Below are positions 55,383-64,000 of a stretch of 64,000 bases of DNA, piece by piece; position 1 is the stretch's first letter; every line of letters begins with the position of its first letter. The stretch is from Streptomyces sp. Tue 6430 (GTDB lineage: Bacteria > Actinomycetota > Actinomycetes > Streptomycetales > Streptomycetaceae). The stretch spans positions 1 through 64,000 of the forward strand of contig JAKGSH010000005.1 of NCBI GenBank assembly GCA_021568835.1, read 5' to 3'. The position numbers and the translations under genes were made by a program. Below the pieces are notes generated by a model. The model was not told the origin of the DNA, did no database searches, and was given only the letters and a program-made list of their open reading frames with translations.

Positions 55383-55820
55383 GTTCCGCGCTTCATCGCT
55401 GGTGGACTCGGAGGGCGACCGGATTCATTGCCTGTCCGGGCTGACGGGCCTGAGGTCCCCCGCTGCTCGGGAGGGTCCGATCAACTGGTCAGAGGCGATC
55501 TCCGTCCAGAACGCCGCCTCGACATGACGCTGATGCCCCGGATGCCCCGGAGACCTCGGCTTCGGAGGTAGCGCCCGGTCCGCTGCCTGCTGACGGCGCG
55601 TCATCCAACACCTCGACGCGTACGAGGTGTTGCGACGACCAGTTGAACCCACCGTGGAAGCACAGCGCCACGGACGCATCAGTAACCGGCGGTGGCCCAT
55701 GCCTCAGGCGTAGTTCCGGTCGGATACCTCTTGACCGGATCGACCGAGCCGATCGTCGCCTTCGCCGAGACCGGGCAGTGGAGCCGATCGAACGGTGGCA
55801 AGATCCGAGGCGTTCGCAGC
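55383..55820. other. No intact gene seen
   Basis: 438 bases. A minus-strand frame near 55560-55671 reads ALCFHGGFNWSSQHLVRVEV, which looks like coding sequence but has no recognisable family. The rest lacks coding character. Confidence 0.3.
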
Positions 55821-56760
55821 ATGAGGCTAAGCTCCCTCCTCATGCCCACAACCGCGCGCAGGTCTGTCTTCGGTGCCACCGTTCTGGCCCTCTTCCTTGC
55901 CGCCGGGACCGGCTGCTCGTCCGGCTCCGGCCGGGCCGACAGCGATTCCGAAGTGCTGGAGGCATTGGGCGCTCTGGCCGAGGACAGCAGTGCGAGCGCG
56001 ATTGCCTACCTCGATGCGGCGAAGGCACGTGAGCTGGGAAAGGGCTACGAGAGAGGGCTGGGTTCCGTCGGCCTGCCGGGCGGCCCACTCTCGGGTACGC
56101 GCCCGGGCCTTGGGGCGACGCCTTGAACGTGACTCAGGTGGACGCCTCCGTCGACAGCGGGAGCGCGGGCCGCTGGTCGGGCTCGTTCGACGTGAAGGCC
56201 ATCACCGCCGAGCTGAAATCGAACGGATACAAACAGACCGGAGACGACGAGACCTGGACGAACTCCGGTGAGAAGGGCCTGTCGTTGAGGTTCTCGAAGC
56301 AGGAGATCTCCTACACCGTCGAGGAGACATCTCCATGGCGGCCGTCAACCCGAAGAACGGCGCCTCACTGGGCGACAAGAAGGAGTACCAGGGCGTCGCC
56401 GAGTGCCTGGGCGATGTCTACCGCGCCGACTTCTCTGCCCTCACCTCCGACAAACCCGTACACCTGTCCGCACTCGGCCAGCACGCTGCGACTGGCGTGA
56501 CTGCCACCACTGCCGCCAAGAACACCGAGATCCTCTGTCTCATGGCCAAGGACGCTGCAACCGCCGACCGGGCTGCGGCGAACCTGCGCGCGGTGGTCAC
56601 CGAGGAGTCACCGACCTTCGACGGCACCGAAGTGACCGTTGTGCAGGGCGACCGACCTGTGGTCCGGGCGGTTGTCCCGGACACCGGCGCCCAGCGGCCG
56701 GGCCGGTTGCTCCTCTTGGACACAGACCTGTGGGGGGCCATCGCAAGCTCCGAGTTCTGA
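55821..56760 (+). CDS. Putative lipoprotein (frameshifted as given)
   Basis: About 313 residues after bases restored near 56122 and 56330. Signal peptide FGATVLALFLAAGTGC with a lipobox ending at Cys, then a Ser/Gly-rich spacer. The outer part contains VDSGSAGRWSGSFDVKAITA, EKGLSLRFSKQEISYTVEET, NGASLGDKKEYQGVAECLGD and HLSALGQHAATGVTATTAAK. Appears to be a surface-anchored protein of unknown role. ATG at 55821. Confidence 0.68.
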
Positions 56761-56849
56761 CCGAACCGAGAACCTCGTGGACGCTGTCATGACCGGGGCC
56801 GGAGTCGCTGCCGGCTGACGTCGCACGGTCTGCGGTCCCGGGCGCGGAG

Positions 56850-57320
56850 GGTCGGCCTACGTCCACGACCGGCTGATGCCCGGTGACCGGGTGGGCGTCG
56901 GCGGCGTGCGCAACCACTTCCTCTCGTGCCGGCCGACCGCTACCTGTTCATCGCAGGCGGTATCGGGATCACCCCGCTGCTGCCGATGATGCAGTAGGCC
57001 GACATGACGGGCGTTGAACGGGAGTTGCTGTACGGCGGCCGCACCCGCGCCTCGATGGCGTTCCGCTCGGACCTCACGCACGCCCATGGTGAGCGCGTGC
57101 ACATCAGCCCCCGGGACGAGTGCGGCCGGCCGGACCTGGCCGCGTGGCTGAGAGAGCCGCTGCCCGGAACCAAGGTGTACTGCTGCGGTCCGGCCCCGCT
57201 CCTGGCCGCCGTCCAGTAGGCGTGTGCCCGCTGGCCCGGCCACAGCCTCCGCACCGAACGGTTCACCGCCGCGGACCGGTCCGAGCCCGTGCGCCGGACG
57301 CCCTGCCCGTCCCATGCCCT
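56850..57320 (+). pseudogene. PDR/VanB-type oxidoreductase remnant with two TAG stops
   Basis: Reads as the middle of a phthalate-dioxygenase-reductase-like enzyme: HDRLMPGDRVGVGGVRNHF, RYLFIAGGIGITPLLPMMQ, stop, ADMTGVERELLYGGRTRASM, DLAAWLREPLPGTKVYCCGP, APLLAAVQ, stop, ACARWPGHSLRTERF. The FAD domain start and the C-terminal [2Fe-2S] domain are missing, and a base is lost near 56925. A GAFEAVLDEG-like piece near 57445 might be a displaced start of the ferredoxin domain. Confidence 0.8.
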
Positions 57321-57480
57321 GACGGCACAGCGGACCCTGACCATCAGCTGATCTCGGCGTGCCGGCCGGGGCCGCCGCGCCGGCCTCGGCCCGGTTGTCA
57401 GTGGTCTGCAGCATGATGCGGGGCAGGTGACGGCCTGCCCGACAGGGGGCTTTCGAGGCCGTCCTGGACGAGGGGGTGCT

Positions 57481-58858
57481 GTGCGCAGACCGGTCACGGG
57501 CGAGGTGCACGTTCACTACGGTCAGATCTACGTCGAGAGCGATCCGGCCGGCACGACCCCGGGTCTCCCGGAGGCGTTCGCGGGCCAGAACGGCGGGTTG
57601 TGCGGGGCCGCGGTCCCGGGCGCGCTCTGGCTGAACACCGGACTGCACACGGGCGACGTCGGCTTCGTCGTGGAGGTCCACGACACACCCCGGCGCTGGA
57701 CCCGGCTTGGGAGGACGTGGTGGAGGTGTCCTTCCGGCCGGTGTCGGAACGCACCAGCCTGGTGCAGTGGGCGGGTGAGGCCGTGTGGGACCTGGACCTT
57801 CCCCGGACCGACTACCGGGTGCGGTACTGCGCCCGGGGGATGGACCGGGGACGCGAACGCGACACCAGAGTGAGCGGGGAGCCGCAGGCCGACAGCTACC
57901 TCCTGCAGTTCTGGCCCGCGCCGCCCCGCCCGGACCGGGTGATCCGCCAGACCTCACAAAACGCCGCGTACTGGCACCGCTACGCGCGTGAACTTCCGCC
58001 CCCGCCCACCCCCGAGCAGCGCGCCGAGACCGAGCGCCTGGCCCGCCAGGCGCAGGAACGGGCCGCCGAGGAACGGCGAGTGCACCACGAGCGCCGGCAG
58101 TGGGGCGGACGGCTGCCGAGCCAGGCACTACGCGACGTCCGCGAGAGCAACGTCCTCGGTCTGCTCCTCTTCGACAGCGACCTGGTGCACGCCCTCGACG
58201 CGGCGGGTCCCAGCGTTCAGCGTGCGGTGGCGTCGCTGGCCGCGCGGCGGGCCTGCGAGGCGGCGGGCCTGACCGACGTGCGTGGGTCGCCGAGGCGCTC
58301 ACCGCGTTGGCGCACAAGCGTCCGCTGCCGCCGCCGTTCGACGACACGGCCCGGATGTGGGAGACCCTGCGCTGCGATCCGCGCGTACCGGAGCGTTCGG
58401 TGCTCGAGGCGATACCTCCGGAGCGACCGCCCTACCGGCCGCCGATCCCTGCGGACCGGGTGCTGCACCAGCAGCAGGCCCCTCCGGCGGCGGCGGCCGG
58501 AAGAAAGAGAAAGTGGGTCTCGGCCACGAAGTCGAGGGAGGACACACCGAGCCGGCCGGGCCTCGGCCGGAGACTGGGCGCGCTCGAACCGGCGGCGCCC
58601 GCCGACCGGAGCACGACACCGGCCGCAGGCACGGGACACGATGCCGCCGTGGTGGTCCACACCTGCGGCAGCCCGCGCGAACCCTCGCAGATCGCACAGC
58701 CCTACTTCGCCCTCCCCGCGGTGCTGGCGGCAGCCGAGCCCGTCCCGCTCAAGGCGGCACTGGACGCGGTGTGGCACGCCCTGAACACCTATGGCGAGCA
58801 CTACCCGGAACTGCTGGAAGAGGCCCGGTCGGCGTGCGCCGAGGGGGCGGGGGAGTAG
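57481..58858 (+). CDS. Hypothetical protein (frameshifted as given)
   Basis: About 460 residues with bases missing near 57688 and 58275. N-terminal beta-rich part: EVHVHYGQIYVESDPAG, LCGAAVPGALWLNTGLHTGD, VGFVVEVHDTPP, TDYRVRYCARGMDRGRERDT and DSYLLQFWPAPPRPDRVIRQ. A charged helical segment follows (RAETERLARQAQERAAEERR), then SNVLGLLLFDSDLVHALDAA. The C-terminal ~90 residues are low complexity before a helical end. Resembles unnamed Streptomyces proteins. GTG start at 57481. Confidence 0.65.
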
Positions 58859-59036
58859 ACCGTCACCGGAGGAGGCGCTGTAGAGCGATTTTCGTCAATG
58901 GTGGCTTTCTGCTGCCCTGTCAAGCGGGCGGGACGTCAACGCGCTGATCAGCACACTGTCGTGCCTGCGCTGTTCTGGTTGATTCCTCCTGGGCTGCTGC
59001 AGACCACCGCCCGCCCGTCACGTATCTGGAGTTCGC

Positions 59037-59400
59037 ATGGCCCATGTTCCGCAGCCCCGCCTGGATGCGCGGGCCATCGACCGGGCCGCCGGTGTACTGC
59101 TCGGCGCGGCCGTGGGCGACGCGTCGGGTGTGCCCTACGAGTTCAGGACGACGCTGCGCGACGACCAGCAGCCGCGCATGATCGGCGGTGGCCTGGGGCC
59201 GTACGGGCCCGGCGATTACTCCGACGACACCCAGATGCAGGTCTGCATCGCCAAGGTCGCGGCCGGCGGCGTAGACCTGCGCACCCCGGAGGCACTTGAC
59301 GCGATCGCCACCCGCTTCCAGGGCCGGCTGAGCGGTGGCGCCAGTGACGTCGGCTCCCAGACCCGCGCCGTTCTGGGTGCCGCCCGCAGCGCTCACGGCT
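59037..59400 (+). pseudogene. ADP-ribosylglycohydrolase, 5' fragment
   Basis: Good start (CTGGAG then ATG at 59037) and about 118 clean codons: RAAGVLLGAAVGDASGVPYE, MIGGGLGPYGPGDYSDDTQM with the metal-binding DD-T, RTPEALDAIATRFQGRL and DVGSQTRAVLGAARSAHG. Real family members run to ~300 residues with further Asp ligands; here similarity ends near 59400 in DNA that belongs to an opposing gene. Cannot be an active enzyme. The short gap 58859-59036 has nothing. Confidence 0.8.
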
Positions 59401-59444
59401 CCAGCGCCGTCGACAATGCGCGGGACGCTCACCGTTGCAGTCAT
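59400..59444 (-). pseudogene. 5' end of an opposing gene, truncated
   Basis: On the minus strand a strong ribosome site AGGAAGAGGA precedes ATG at 59444, reading MTATVSVPRIVDGAGA and then passing antisense into the ADP-ribosylglycohydrolase fragment. The start looks like that of a SDR or zinc-type reductase gene of the sort commonly paired with a divergent tetR, but only about 14 codons remain. Confidence 0.5.
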
Positions 59445-59485
59445 GGTTGTTCCTCTTCCTGGTGTCCTGATCAGCAGATCCGCCC

Positions 59486-59533
59486 TAAGCGGATTGCCTG
59501 TCCATTTAACGTAGCGGATAGGCTATCCGTTTA
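59486..59533. promoter_or_regulatory. Two similar operator-like dyads before tetR
   Basis: Two related 22-bp stretches follow each other: one from TAAGCGGATTGCC to CATTTA (59486-59508) and one from TAGCGGATAGGC to CGTTTA (59512-59533). The second has a perfect CGGATA/TATCCG dyad; the first is a degenerate copy. They lie between the truncated minus-strand start and tetR. Confidence 0.65.
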
Positions 59534-59600
59534 CAAGGGGAAGTGAGAAGGGTGTCCGGTACGCTGAGGTTCTGGCCGCCGAAGGAAGGAAGCATCCGCC

Positions 59601-60229
59601 GTGAGTGCTGAGCCCGCCCCTGCCCGACGTGCCGACGCCGAGCGCAACCGGTCGAAGATCATCGCGGTCGCCCGCGAGGCCTTCACCGAACCCGGTGCCG
59701 CACCGTCGATGGCCGAGATCGCCCGACGTGCCGGCGTCGGCATGGCCACGCTCTACCGCAACTTCCCCGGCAGGCTCGAACTGGTGGAGGAACTCTTCCG
59801 TCACACCGTCGACGACATGTGCCAAGCCGCCGAATCCGTCAGTGGCGACACGCCTGGCGAGGCCTTCTTCGCCTGGCTCATGCGCTTCCACGCCATCGGC
59901 GCCCGCAAAGGACCTCTCGCCTCCGTCCTCCTCTCCGAATCCGCCAACGGCACCCCATCCTCCGCGCCAGCCGCTCCCGCACCATCGCGGCCGGCGAACC
60001 CCTCTTCCGCGCCGCGCAACGCAGCGGAGAAGTACGCGACGACGTCTCTCTCGGGCAGATCCTCGACGGCCTCGTCGCGCTCGCCGGCATCGACAACGGC
60101 CCGGACTTCCCCGGCGCCCTGATCCGCATCCTGCTCGACGGTCTGCATCCGAATCCGCACACGACGAGCGGATCGCCGACTGCCGGTGAAGGCATGGACA
60201 TCCCCACGACCACAAGAGGGAGCGAGTGA
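59601..60229 (+). CDS. TetR-family regulator (frameshifted as given)
   Basis: About 209 residues with one base missing near 59955. HTH: RSKIIAVAREAFTEPGAAPS and IARRAGVGMATLYRNFPGRL. Then ELVEELFRHTVDDMCQAAES and, after the shift, RAAQRSGEVRDDVSLGQILD and GLVALAGIDNGPDFP. GTG at 59601 follows GAAGGAAGGA. Its divergent partner is reduced to a stub, so it may now have no local target. Confidence 0.84.
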
Positions 60230-60366
60230 TCGGCGTCCGTCTCCCCGTAAGACCCCGTTCCTACCTGCGCCGCCGCAGGATCCGCTGCACCATTCGGGAC
60301 AAGGCCGACCACTGCCTACTGCGCGTGGCAGAGGTTCTGGAACGGAACGAGGCCTGGCATGGATGA
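60226..60366 (+). CDS. Small ORF coupled to tetR
   Basis: 46 codons from GTG 60226, overlapping the tetR stop (GTGA): reads VIGVRLPVRPRSYLRRRRIR then CTIRDKADHCLLRVAEVLER. Basic start, then an amphipathic helix with two Cys. Coupling and codon use favour translation; no family recognised. Confidence 0.4.
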   Translation: MIGVRLPVRPRSYLRRRRIRCTIRDKADHCLLRVAEVLERNEAWHG

Positions 60367-60474
60367 AGCGCTTTCAGACGGCGACCGCTGGTGGGCCCGT
60401 GCCCAGGGCGTGAGACGCCCGCACCCGGCAGCACCGACCACCGCCGGCCCGCGCGATGCTCGTAAGATGCCTGG

Positions 60475-60765
60475 ATGTCAAAGCCGTTACGGATGAGTCG
60501 CCGCACGTGGGGCGCCGCGTGGGCGGTGCTGTGCGCGGCCGCCATAGCCGCCACCGCCGCACTCAACGCCTCCCCGGCGCCTGACCCGCAGCCCGAGAAG
60601 TCCGTCAGCGCCGAGTGCGCCGAGTACATCGCGGACATCGAGAAGCAACTGGCCAAAGCCAAGCAGGAAGGCAAGGACGACGGCATGTTGTCCTTCACGC
60701 GAAGCCCGGTCGGCGCGTACGACTGCAGCGGTGAAATCCTCGACCACTTCAGCGCCGACCGGTGA
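60475..60765 (+). CDS. Small secreted or membrane-anchored protein
   Basis: 96 residues. N-terminal hydrophobic segment WGAAWAVLCAAAIAATAALN, then SVSAECAEYIADIEKQLAKA, a charged helix, and a Cys-containing end YDCSGEILDHFSADR. Two Cys may pair outside. Its stop overlaps the start of the next small gene (GTGA), so the two are co-translated. Confidence 0.65.
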   Translation: MSKPLRMSRRTWGAAWAVLCAAAIAATAALNASPAPDPQPEKSVSAECAEYIADIEKQLAKAKQEGKDDGMLSFTRSPVGAYDCSGEILDHFSADR

Positions 60766-60947
60766 GCCGAGCCAAAGGACTCGCCGCGGTATCGGGGCTG
60801 ATCTGCGCCGGTGCCGTGACGGTCATCGCCCTGAGCGCTGGACCGGGACCGGAGCCGCAGCCCGCACCGCCGCGGGTGTACTCCTCCTGCCTGGCAGCCG
60901 ACACCAAGCCGATGCCTGCGGGCGCCGACCCGTGCGACGGCCGTTGA
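60762..60947 (+). CDS. Small secreted or membrane-anchored protein, paired with the previous gene
   Basis: 61 residues from GTG 60762. Hydrophobic segment LAAVSGLICAGAVTVIALSA, Pro-rich spacer, then VYSSCLAADTKPMPAGADPC with two Cys. Same plan as its upstream partner, suggesting a pair acting together outside the membrane. Confidence 0.6.
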   Translation: MSRAKGLAAVSGLICAGAVTVIALSAGPGPEPQPAPPRVYSSCLAADTKPMPAGADPCDGR

Positions 60948-61579
60948 GGAGCCACTGAGCCAACCGGTCGCCGACCGACCCGCAAACCGCTGAGGACGGC
61001 GCAGCAGGACGCTGGGGTCCCGGTCGGCAGACGGATGGGCCGGGACCTTCCCGCCCTCGGTCTCACGCTTGGACAGAAGGTGACCGAGGCGCAGTTGCGC
61101 TCCCTGTCCGGCAAAGACCGGCACCCTGACGCGCACCCCGTCCAGGACGACGTCCATCGCCGGCAGAGGGATTCCGGCCTGGGGCAGGGGTGTTGGGCCC
61201 GTGCGCGGGATCATGACGAACCTCGTCCGCCCCTGGCCCCGTCGGCACCCGCGTGAACCTCGCCGGCGGCCCCTGCGTGGCCGGTCGGGTGGCGATGACC
61301 GTGCTGGGCGGGTTCGGGGCGGCCGAGGAGGTGGCGGCGGCGGTCGCGCACCCGGCGGGGCGGCCCGGGTGACGGGCGGCGAGTTCGCCGGGGACGGCGG
61401 GCACGCGGGGTGTACGTCAGGCGAGCGTCTCCCGGACGCGGTGGAGGTAGCTGAAGTACCGGCAGGAGAGCGCCGAGCTCCGCCTGGTAGGCGGGCAGCC
61501 GGCGCTCGGAGAGTTTTGTTGGTGCGGTTGTCGTACGGATGATCTAGGGTCGCGCTGTTCTCAGGGGAGGGGATGACGC
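60948..61579. other. No gene seen
   Basis: 632 bases. A minus-strand stretch around 61045-61150 reads AMDVVLDGVRVRVPVFAGQG and KRETEGGKVPAHPSADRD, possibly residual coding, but without a start or family. The DNA just before 61580 (GGGGAGGGG) is the ribosome site of the next gene. Confidence 0.35.
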
Positions 61580-62311
61580 ATGGTGCGTAGGGGGCGGTGG
61601 GCTGTGGTGTGCGCGGCCGCGGTACTGGTGATGGCGGGGTGCGGGCAGCGAGCCGCGCAGTACGGGCCTGACTTCGCGAGCGCAGAGGAACTACCGGAGA
61701 AACTCGGTGCGGACGGCACCACCATCACGGTCGGCGATCCCGACGCGCCGGTGACAGTGCACCTGTACGAGGATCCCCGCTGTCCGTACTGCGAGGAGTT
61801 CGAGACCACCGGCGGCGGTCCGCACCTGCGGGAAGCGATGCTCGACCGTTGGGCCAGAGCCGAGTACACCCTCGCCTCCTTCCTGGACGACCGGGTCGGC
61901 GGCACCGGGTCGAAGAAGGCGGTCAACGCGCTGCGCGCCGCGCTGGAGGAAGGCAAGTTCGTGGAGTACCACGAGGTGCTCTACGCCGACCAGCCCGAGG
62001 AGAGCATCGACGGCTACACGGACACCTACCTGCTTCAACTGGCCGACAAGGTGGAGGGGCTGCGCGGCCCCGAGTTCGACGCGGCGGTGAGAACCATGAA
62101 GTATCGCGGCTTCGTCACCGCCTCCCAGAACGCCTACGAGAAGGCCGGGGGAGCCAAGGAACCCGAAGGTCCAGGTACACCCACCGCCGAGATCAACGAC
62201 AAGCGGATCCCGCTGCAGTACAACGCCCTCCTCCTGGAGAGCGACACCTTCGCCGAACTGCTGCAGAAGATCCACGACCAGCCCGGAGAGTGGGACGACA
62301 CCACTCTGTGA
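61580..62311 (+). CDS. Thioredoxin-fold (DsbA-like) lipoprotein
   Basis: 243 residues, intact. Lipobox VMAGC with Cys 21, so membrane-anchored outside. A DsbA-type redox site CPYC at 68-71 within VTVHLYEDPRCPYCEEFE, then a long helical insert and the C-terminal TPTAEINDKRIPL, where a cis-Pro-like turn would sit. Streptomyces homologues belong to the thioredoxin_4 family; probable role in disulfide formation or isomerisation of exported proteins. ATG 61580 follows GGGGAGGGG. Confidence 0.85.
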   Translation: MVRRGRWAVVCAAAVLVMAGCGQRAAQYGPDFASAEELPEKLGADGTTITVGDPDAPVTVHLYEDPRCPYCEEFETTGGGPHLREAMLDRWARAEYTLASFLDDRVGGTGSKKAVNALRAALEEGKFVEYHEVLYADQPEESIDGYTDTYLLQLADKVEGLRGPEFDAAVRTMKYRGFVTASQNAYEKAGGAKEPEGPGTPTAEINDKRIPLQYNALLLESDTFAELLQKIHDQPGEWDDTTL

Positions 62312-62468
62312 ACCACCGGGCCCTGCGCCGCCGGCTCAAGCGGCTCGCAAGGAAGAACAGCGCTGCCGCGGCCTGCCGGTGCCGTACGACGGCGCGGGCC
62401 GCCGCAGGGGCCGTGGGCTTCGAGCCGCGCCGCGACATCGAGTTCACCGTCCTCCTCGTCGTGCCTGG

Positions 62469-62756
62469 TCACTGGCCCCGCTCCGTGCTGCTGCTCCCGG
62501 CTGGCCCGGTGTCCGTCGGCGCCCCTGTGGACGGCCGCGCCCCGTCGGTGTCCTCGGCGGTGCCGGTGCGGCGGGCGCGTGCCCGGTCGGCGAGCTGATG
62601 GAGGTGGTCGATCCATGCCTGCATGAACGCCTCCCGTCCCTCCTCCCCGGCCCCGAGCAGCCGCAGCAACTCCTGTCCGGTGCCGACCTGTTCGGCCAGC
62701 GCCGACGCCAGCCAGGCAGCGAACGCGACGATTTCGGGGGCGTTCGCCGCACTCAC
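62469..62756 (-). CDS. Hypothetical small helical protein
   Basis: 95 residues from GTG 62756: APEIVAFAAWLASALAEQVG, TGQELLRLLGAGEEGREAFM, QAWIDHLHQLADRARARR, then a disordered Gly/Thr/Pro tail. The helical half has good coding character; ribosome site weak. Unassigned. The opposite strand has open frames with poorer composition. Confidence 0.5.
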   Translation of the reverse strand: MSAANAPEIVAFAAWLASALAEQVGTGQELLRLLGAGEEGREAFMQAWIDHLHQLADRARARRTGTAEDTDGARPSTGAPTDTGPAGSSSTERGQ

Positions 62757-62838
62757 GGCATGAACGACCGGCCTGCGGGCCTGAGGTGAGCCCCGGCCGT
62801 GTGGAACCGGGCGTTCGGAGCCGCGCGTCCCCCCGTAC

Positions 62839-63460
62839 ATGCTGATCGTCCTGGGGATGTTCTTCGCCGTCGCGCCCGCCGCCGTCTGGATGACGATCGC
62901 CCGCACCCGTGCCGTCGGCTTCGCGATCGGCGGCACGCTGCTCGCCGGAGCCGGTCTGCTGATCAGTGTCCAGCAGGGCTGGATCGATGCCCCAAACCCG
63001 ACGCCCATCTCGTGTTCACGGCTCTCGCGCCCTTGCTCATCGCCTGCGGCGCGGGACTGGAAGGACGGCACGAGAACTCTCCTCCCCGGAATGGACATCC
63101 CGCCGCAACGGAGCGATCGGCTTCCTGGGGACGCAGTTCGCCCTCACCCTCGTGGTCGGCCTCCTGTACGCGTTGATGATCAGCGAAGGCTCAGACGCCC
63201 CGCCGTCCAAGGCCCTCCCCTCATTGCCGCCGGGCATCAGCATGGTCAACGAAGGCACCAGCTGCGGTTCCGGAGGCTGCTGGCGCGCTGCGACGGTCAC
63301 CAGCGAGGACGGCCTGTCCCGCCCGGAGATCATCCGCGAACTGGGCCTTCAGCAGGAGAGCTGCCGCTCCAGCGGCTGGCTGCTCGACTGGCGTGACGTG
63401 TGCGTCGGAGCCAGGGACAATGGTGAGAACGTCACGATCTACGCCAGCTGGGGATACTGA
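62839..63460 (+). CDS. Small membrane protein (frameshifted as given)
   Basis: About 208 residues with bases missing near 62998 and 63085. Membrane segments: MLIVLGMFFAVAPAAVWMTI, VGFAIGGTLLAGAGLLISVQ, VFTALAPLLIACGAGL and FLGTQFALTLVVGLLYALMI. The C-terminal domain is outside or cytosolic, with MVNEGTSCGSGGCWRAATVT and LQQESCRSSGWLLDWRDVCV (four Cys). The stop at 63458-63460 falls where the IS5-family element seems to begin, so the original end may have been displaced. Confidence 0.6.
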
Positions 63461-63472
63461 GAGGTCGTTTTC

Positions 63473-64000
63473 TCTCGTTGTCTCATCCAGGATCTGTGGT
63501 TGGTGCGGTTTTGCCCGGTCGCGCCAGGAGATGGTGTTCACGTTGGTGAGGCGGCGGGCCATGAGGTCGGTCATGGCGAGGTGGATCATGGCTTCGGAGC
63601 GGGCGGGCAGGGTTTCGTGGTCGCGGGCCAGTCGGCGGTGGAGCATCAGCCAGCCGTAGGTCCGCTCGACCGCCCAGCGTTTCGGGATCAGGGGGAATCC
63701 TCTGGTGCCGGGGTGCGTGGGACGATCTCCATGTCGATGCCGAGGGTGGCTGCGTGTTCGACGAGGTGTCGGCGGTAGCCGCCGTCGGCCCAGGTCTTGC
63801 GGACGGTGGGATGCTCCGCGGCGATGTGTTCGACGAGGGCCTGTCCGGCGTCGGAGTCCTGCACGCTCGCCGCGGTGACCAGCACCGTCAGCAGCAGACC
63901 GAGGGTGTCGGTGACGATGCTCCGCTTCCTGCCCACGATCTTCTTCCCGACGTCGATGCCCTGCCCGGCGGCCGGGACGCTGGTGGAGGTCTTCACGCTC
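63473..64000 (-). mobile_element. IS5-family transposase, cut by the window end
   Basis: Minus strand: GKKIVGRKRSIVTDTLGLLL, VLVTAASVQDSDAGQALVEH, TVRKTWADGGYRRHLVEHAA and, after a shift near 63695, RWAVERTYGWLMLHRRLARD with ETLPARSEAMIHLAMTDLMA. This covers the second Asp and the Glu of the DDE triad and the C-terminus of IS5/ISxac-like transposases. The N-terminus lies beyond 64000. The DNA end near 63463-63480 (GAGGTCGTTTTCTC) is a plausible terminal inverted repeat. Confidence 0.82.

Overview
The window is high-GC actinobacterial DNA, almost certainly Streptomyces. Pointers are the codon bias (G or C in most third positions), GTG/TTG starts, many secreted and lipoprotein genes, WYL, LysR, TetR and HTH-NB-ARC-TPR regulators, and DUF4232, DUF6193, DUF6461 and YrhB-type proteins typical of that genus. 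A technical feature dominates the reading. Many genes are intact only if single G or C bases are restored. Every shift I could resolve behaves as a one-base deletion (or two of them), usually in a short G/C run. I treat these as probable sequence errors and annotate the reconstructed genes.

Left part (1-13 kb). The paaABCDE phenylacetyl-CoA epoxidase genes lead into a short-chain dehydrogenase, a tryptophan 2,3-dioxygenase and an alpha/beta hydrolase of the kynurenine formamidase type that carries Cys where the nucleophile Ser should be. Next is the most notable locus, a CATRA-type conflict system at 7253-12958. It holds a small CATRA-associated protein, a CATRA protein with four C-terminal membrane helices, a TPR protein fused to a CHAT (caspase-like) peptidase with visible His and Cys, and a NUDIX hydrolase. 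A hairpin terminator at 13033-13059 closes the unit.

Middle (13-34 kb). Genes here include a secreted FG-GAP/VCBS protein convergent with a secreted alpha/beta hydrolase, a TetR gene with two tandem palindromic operators, a large HTH-NB-ARC-TPR regulator with its own upstream palindrome and a DUF4232 lipoprotein. They are followed by a RibD/DHFR-like reductase, an HTH-membrane protein, an I36-type secreted protein, another small secreted protein and a serine hydrolase. Next come an AlkZ-like DNA glycosylase candidate, a VOC protein divergent from a WYL regulator, an ABC exporter, an IS630 remnant and a DUF6193 protein.

34-47 kb. A TetR gene is divergent from a four-gene molybdenum hydroxylase operon (2Fe-2S, FAD/4Fe-4S and Mo subunits plus the XdhC maturation factor), with a perfect 21-bp inverted repeat between them and a hairpin terminator at the end. 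Accessory genes follow: a YrhB/Imm35-like protein, a secreted protein, a methyltransferase, an ISL3 remnant, a cupin, DUF6461, a secreted CAP-domain protein, and an exported erythromycin-esterase-like protein divergent from a trypsin-like protease across two perfect hairpins.

48-64 kb. A LysR gene is divergent from an inositol-monophosphatase-like and an F420/NADP-reductase-like pair. The remainder is a scrapyard with an IS5 remnant, decayed genes (a PDR/VanB reductase with two TAG stops, and an ADP-ribosylglycohydrolase 5' fragment abutting the 5' end of an opposing gene), a TetR gene with duplicated operators, small membrane and lipoproteins, a DsbA-like lipoprotein and an IS5-family transposase cut by the window end. 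I saw no tRNA, rRNA or CRISPR array.
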